Both the position numbers and the translations under genes were made by a program. Source: an uncultured Cytophagaceae bacterium (GTDB taxonomy: Bacteria; Bacteroidota; Bacteroidia; Cytophagales; Spirosomataceae). From it: a DNA stretch of 44,586 nt. The notes below the pieces were generated by a model that did no database searches, was not told where the DNA came from, and was given only the letters and a program-made list of their open reading frames with translations. Where the stretch lies: positions 1 to 44,586 of the forward strand of contig CAIUGL010000028.1 of the NCBI GenBank assembly GCA_903898715.1, written 5' to 3'. Positions within the stretch are counted from its first letter, which is position 1. The number at the start of each line of letters is the position of its first letter. Below, piece by piece: positions 42,703 to 44,586 of the stretch.

Positions 42703-44046
42703 CTAGATACCGCTCATATCGAAGGTTTCCATGAATGCTGTCGTGAACTTACCTGATTGAAAACCAGGGTCATCCATCAATTTAATGTGGAATGGAATCG
42801 TCGTTTTGATGCCTTCAATCACAAATTCTTGTAAGGCACGCTTCATGCGACGCAATACTTCTTCCCGACTTTGACCACTCACGATTACTTTCGCAATCAT
42901 GGAGTCATAATTTGGTGGAATCGTATAGCCCGAGTAGACGTGTGAGTCAATCCGAACACCGTGGCCACCTGGCAAGTGTAAATTCGTGATTTTACCTGGA
43001 GAAGGACGGAATCCATTCGCAGGATCTTCCGCATTAATCCGGCATTCTAACGCATATAATTTCGGGAAGTAATTTTGTCCTGAAATCGGGATACCAGCAG
43101 CTACTTTAATTTGCTCCTTAATCAAATCGAAATCAGTCACTTCTTCCGTAATCGGGTGTTCTACTTGGATACGCGTATTCATTTCCATGAAGTAGAAGTC
43201 GCCGTTTTTGTCCACTAAAAATTCGATGGTTCCTGCTCCTTCATACCCAATAGCACTTGCACCCGCGATGGCTGCATTCCCCATTTTGGTACGTAATTCT
43301 TCTGTTAACGCTGGCGAAGGAGTTTCTTCACATAATTTCTGGTGACGACGTTGGATCGAACAATCACGCTCGGAGAGGTGACATACTTTTCCAAACTTAT
43401 CGCCTACTACTTGAATCTCAATGTGACGCGGCTCTTCCACGAATTTCTCCATGTACATGCCGTCATTGCCAAAGGCCGCTGCTGCTTCCATTTTGGCATC
43501 ATCCCATAATTTACGGAATTCAGATTCCTCCCGGATGATACGCATACCGCGCCCACCACCACCGGCAGTTGCCTTGATGATTACGGGGTAAACGATTGTT
43601 TTAGCTAATTCAATGGCTTCTTCGACGGTGTCCAACAATCCATCGGAACCTGGGATTACGGGAACACCCGCTTTCTTCATGGTATCTTTGGCTGTGGCTT
43701 TGTCGCCCATTTGATTGATCATCTCTGCGGATGCACCGATGAACTTGATGCTATGCTCGGAACAAATGCGTGAAAATTCCGCATTTTCAGATAAGAAACC
43801 ATAACCTGGGTGAATCGCATCTGCGCCAGTTACTTCAGCGGCAGAAATTAAAGCCGGTATACTTAAATAGGAATCCCGACTTGGAGGAGGTCCGATACAA
43901 ACGGCTTCATCCGCAAAGCGAACGTGTAAACTTTCTCGGTCAGCTGTCGAATAAACGGCAACTGTTTTTATTCCCATTTCCTTGCACGTGCGAATGATGC
44001 GTAAAGCAATCTCTCCTCGGTTTGCAATGAGTATTTTTTTAAACAT
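42703..44046 (-). CDS. accC: Biotin carboxylase subunit of acetyl-CoA carboxylase
   Basis: 447 residues from the ATG at 44046 ([26 protein letters not shown]), the conserved family start; an ATG at 44103, two bases after the accB stop, would add 19 non-conserved residues. The ATP-grasp signatures are [49 protein letters not shown] and [17 protein letters not shown]. It carboxylates biotin on AccB using ATP and bicarbonate. It forms an operon with accB and ends at a terminator. Confidence 0.97.
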   Translation of the reverse strand: MFKKILIANRGEIALRIIRTCKEMGIKTVAVYSTADRESLHVRFADEAVCIGPPPSRDSYLSIPALISAAEVTGADAIHPGYGFLSENAEFSRICSEHSIKFIGASAEMINQMGDKATAKDTMKKAGVPVIPGSDGLLDTVEEAIELAKTIVYPVIIKATAGGGGRGMRIIREESEFRKLWDDAKMEAAAAFGNDGMYMEKFVEEPRHIEIQVVGDKFGKVCHLSERDCSIQRRHQKLCEETPSPALTEELRTKMGNAAIAGASAIGYEGAGTIEFLVDKNGDFYFMEMNTRIQVEHPITEEVTDFDLIKEQIKVAAGIPISGQNYFPKLYALECRINAEDPANGFRPSPGKITNLHLPGGHGVRIDSHVYSGYTIPPNYDSMIAKVIVSGQSREEVLRRMKRALQEFVIEGIKTTIPFHIKLMDDPGFQSGKFTTAFMETFDMSGI

Positions 44047-44105
44047 ATAATTTGATTTGTCTGTGCGCACACTTAGTCCATGCGAAGTATGCGTCAGGCT
44101 CATAA

Positions 44106-44564
44106 TTAAGCTTTTTCTACTACGAATAAAGGTTGGTCAAACTCCACTGGGCTTGCATTGTCCACTAAAATTTGAACGATTTTTCCAGAAACTTCGGAAT
44201 CGATCTCGTTGAACAACTTCATCGCTTCAATCATACACAAGGTTTTACCTGGTGCGATTTCTGAGCCAACTTCCACAAAATTATCTTTATCTGGACCAGC
44301 TGCGCGGTAGAATGTACCGATCATCGGTGATTTTACCGTATATAGGTTGTCGGCAACAGGTGCCGCCACGGGAGCTGCAGGTGCTGCCGGAGCCGCTGCT
44401 GGCGCTGCTGCCACGGGTGCAGGTGCTGCAGCAACTGAAACGACGGGTGCCACTGCGCTATTTTTTTTCACTGATACTTTTAATCCTTCAGTTTCAATGC
44501 TCACTTCCGCTAGGGGAGATTTTGCGATGTAATCTAATAATCGCTGTATTTCTTTCGTATCCAT
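44106..44564 (-). CDS. accB: Biotin carboxyl carrier protein of acetyl-CoA carboxylase
   Basis: 152 residues. The N-terminal helix ([25 protein letters not shown]) is followed by a flexible Ala/Pro/Val linker (about 38-72, nearly all A, P and V) and the biotinyl domain with [12 protein letters not shown] and the biotinylation site EAMKL (K116). The swinging biotin moves between AccC and the AccA-AccD complex. The first gene of accB-accC; its promoter lies beyond or at the window edge. Confidence 0.97.
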   Translation of the reverse strand: MDTKEIQRLLDYIAKSPLAEVSIETEGLKVSVKKNSAVAPVVSVAAAPAPVAAAPAAAPAAPAAPVAAPVADNLYTVKSPMIGTFYRAAGPDKDNFVEVGSEIAPGKTLCMIEAMKLFNEIDSEVSGKIVQILVDNASPVEFDQPLFVVEKA

Positions 44565-44586
44565 TTCGGTTTGTTAATAGGTGACC

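Noticed and set aside
44347-44532. Plus-strand alanine/glycine-rich open frame
   Set aside because: It is the antisense of the Ala/Pro linker of accB and has no independent support.
1-44586. tRNA, rRNA, prophage, insertion sequence or defence genes
   Set aside because: All gaps were read; none has a cloverleaf with CCA-type ends or rRNA sequence, and no transposase, integrase, restriction or toxin-antitoxin gene is recognisable.

Overview
The window is a compact stretch of a Bacteroidota chromosome, most likely from the order Cytophagales. This placement is inferred from: secreted proteins of the DUF5916, DUF2911 and DUF1080 families; a type IX secretion (T9SS) C-terminal sorting domain; no obvious Shine-Dalgarno sequences; repeated promoters of the Bacteroidota form TTTG-N19/20-TAnnTTTG; and the linked dcw genes with MurC and FtsQ/FtsA of Bacteroidota type. 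GC content looks moderate (low forties by eye). I see no rRNA, tRNA, CRISPR array, transposase or prophage gene. No gap between genes exceeds about 250 bases.

Layout. 1-192 is the 3' end of a Nudix/winged-helix protein, followed by a palindromic repeat and yebC (minus). 1144-9698 reads rightwards: a DUF5916 outer-membrane-type protein with a DUF2911 protein; a response regulator, an MBL-fold hydrolase and a HAD phosphatase in a tight row; a 974-residue T9SS-sorted metalloprotease-like protein; and accD. 9773-21452 alternates strands with many tail-to-tail overlaps: a C4 zinc-ribbon coiled-coil protein, a Nif3 family protein, a Nudix hydrolase, an SSS transporter, a PBP4-type carboxypeptidase, an APC permease, an aspartyl protease/PDZ protein, an EEP-family protein, rpmB, a ThiF/MoeB-rhodanese fusion and rimO. 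21578-25601 is a sugar-oxidation block: a DUF1080 protein facing an SMP-30 lactonase, a GMC oxidoreductase and its Tat-exported small subunit. 25732-32597 holds prmC, an S9 oligopeptidase, lemA with two TPM-domain genes, gmhA, a repeat-rich spacer and a DEAD-box helicase.

32594-39755 (minus) is the right-hand part of a dcw cluster, murD-ftsW-murG-murC-ftsQ-ftsA, nearly all overlapping or abutting; mraY, murE and ftsI are not upstream and ftsZ is not downstream. 39903-42484 (minus) is rplM-rpsI-rpsB-tsf behind a near-perfect promoter, and 42703-44564 (minus) is accB-accC, the first two acetyl-CoA carboxylase subunits, with accD 33 kb away.

Most of the window is ordinary housekeeping DNA. The least explained parts are non-coding. 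One is a 33-bp palindrome present twice (213-245 and 25670-25702), whose copies differ by a paired, stem-preserving change. The other is the gmhA-helicase spacer (31118-31354), where heptamer-based inverted repeats are combined with a nearly identical 66-bp tandem triplication. I do not see a clear new defence or metabolic system.
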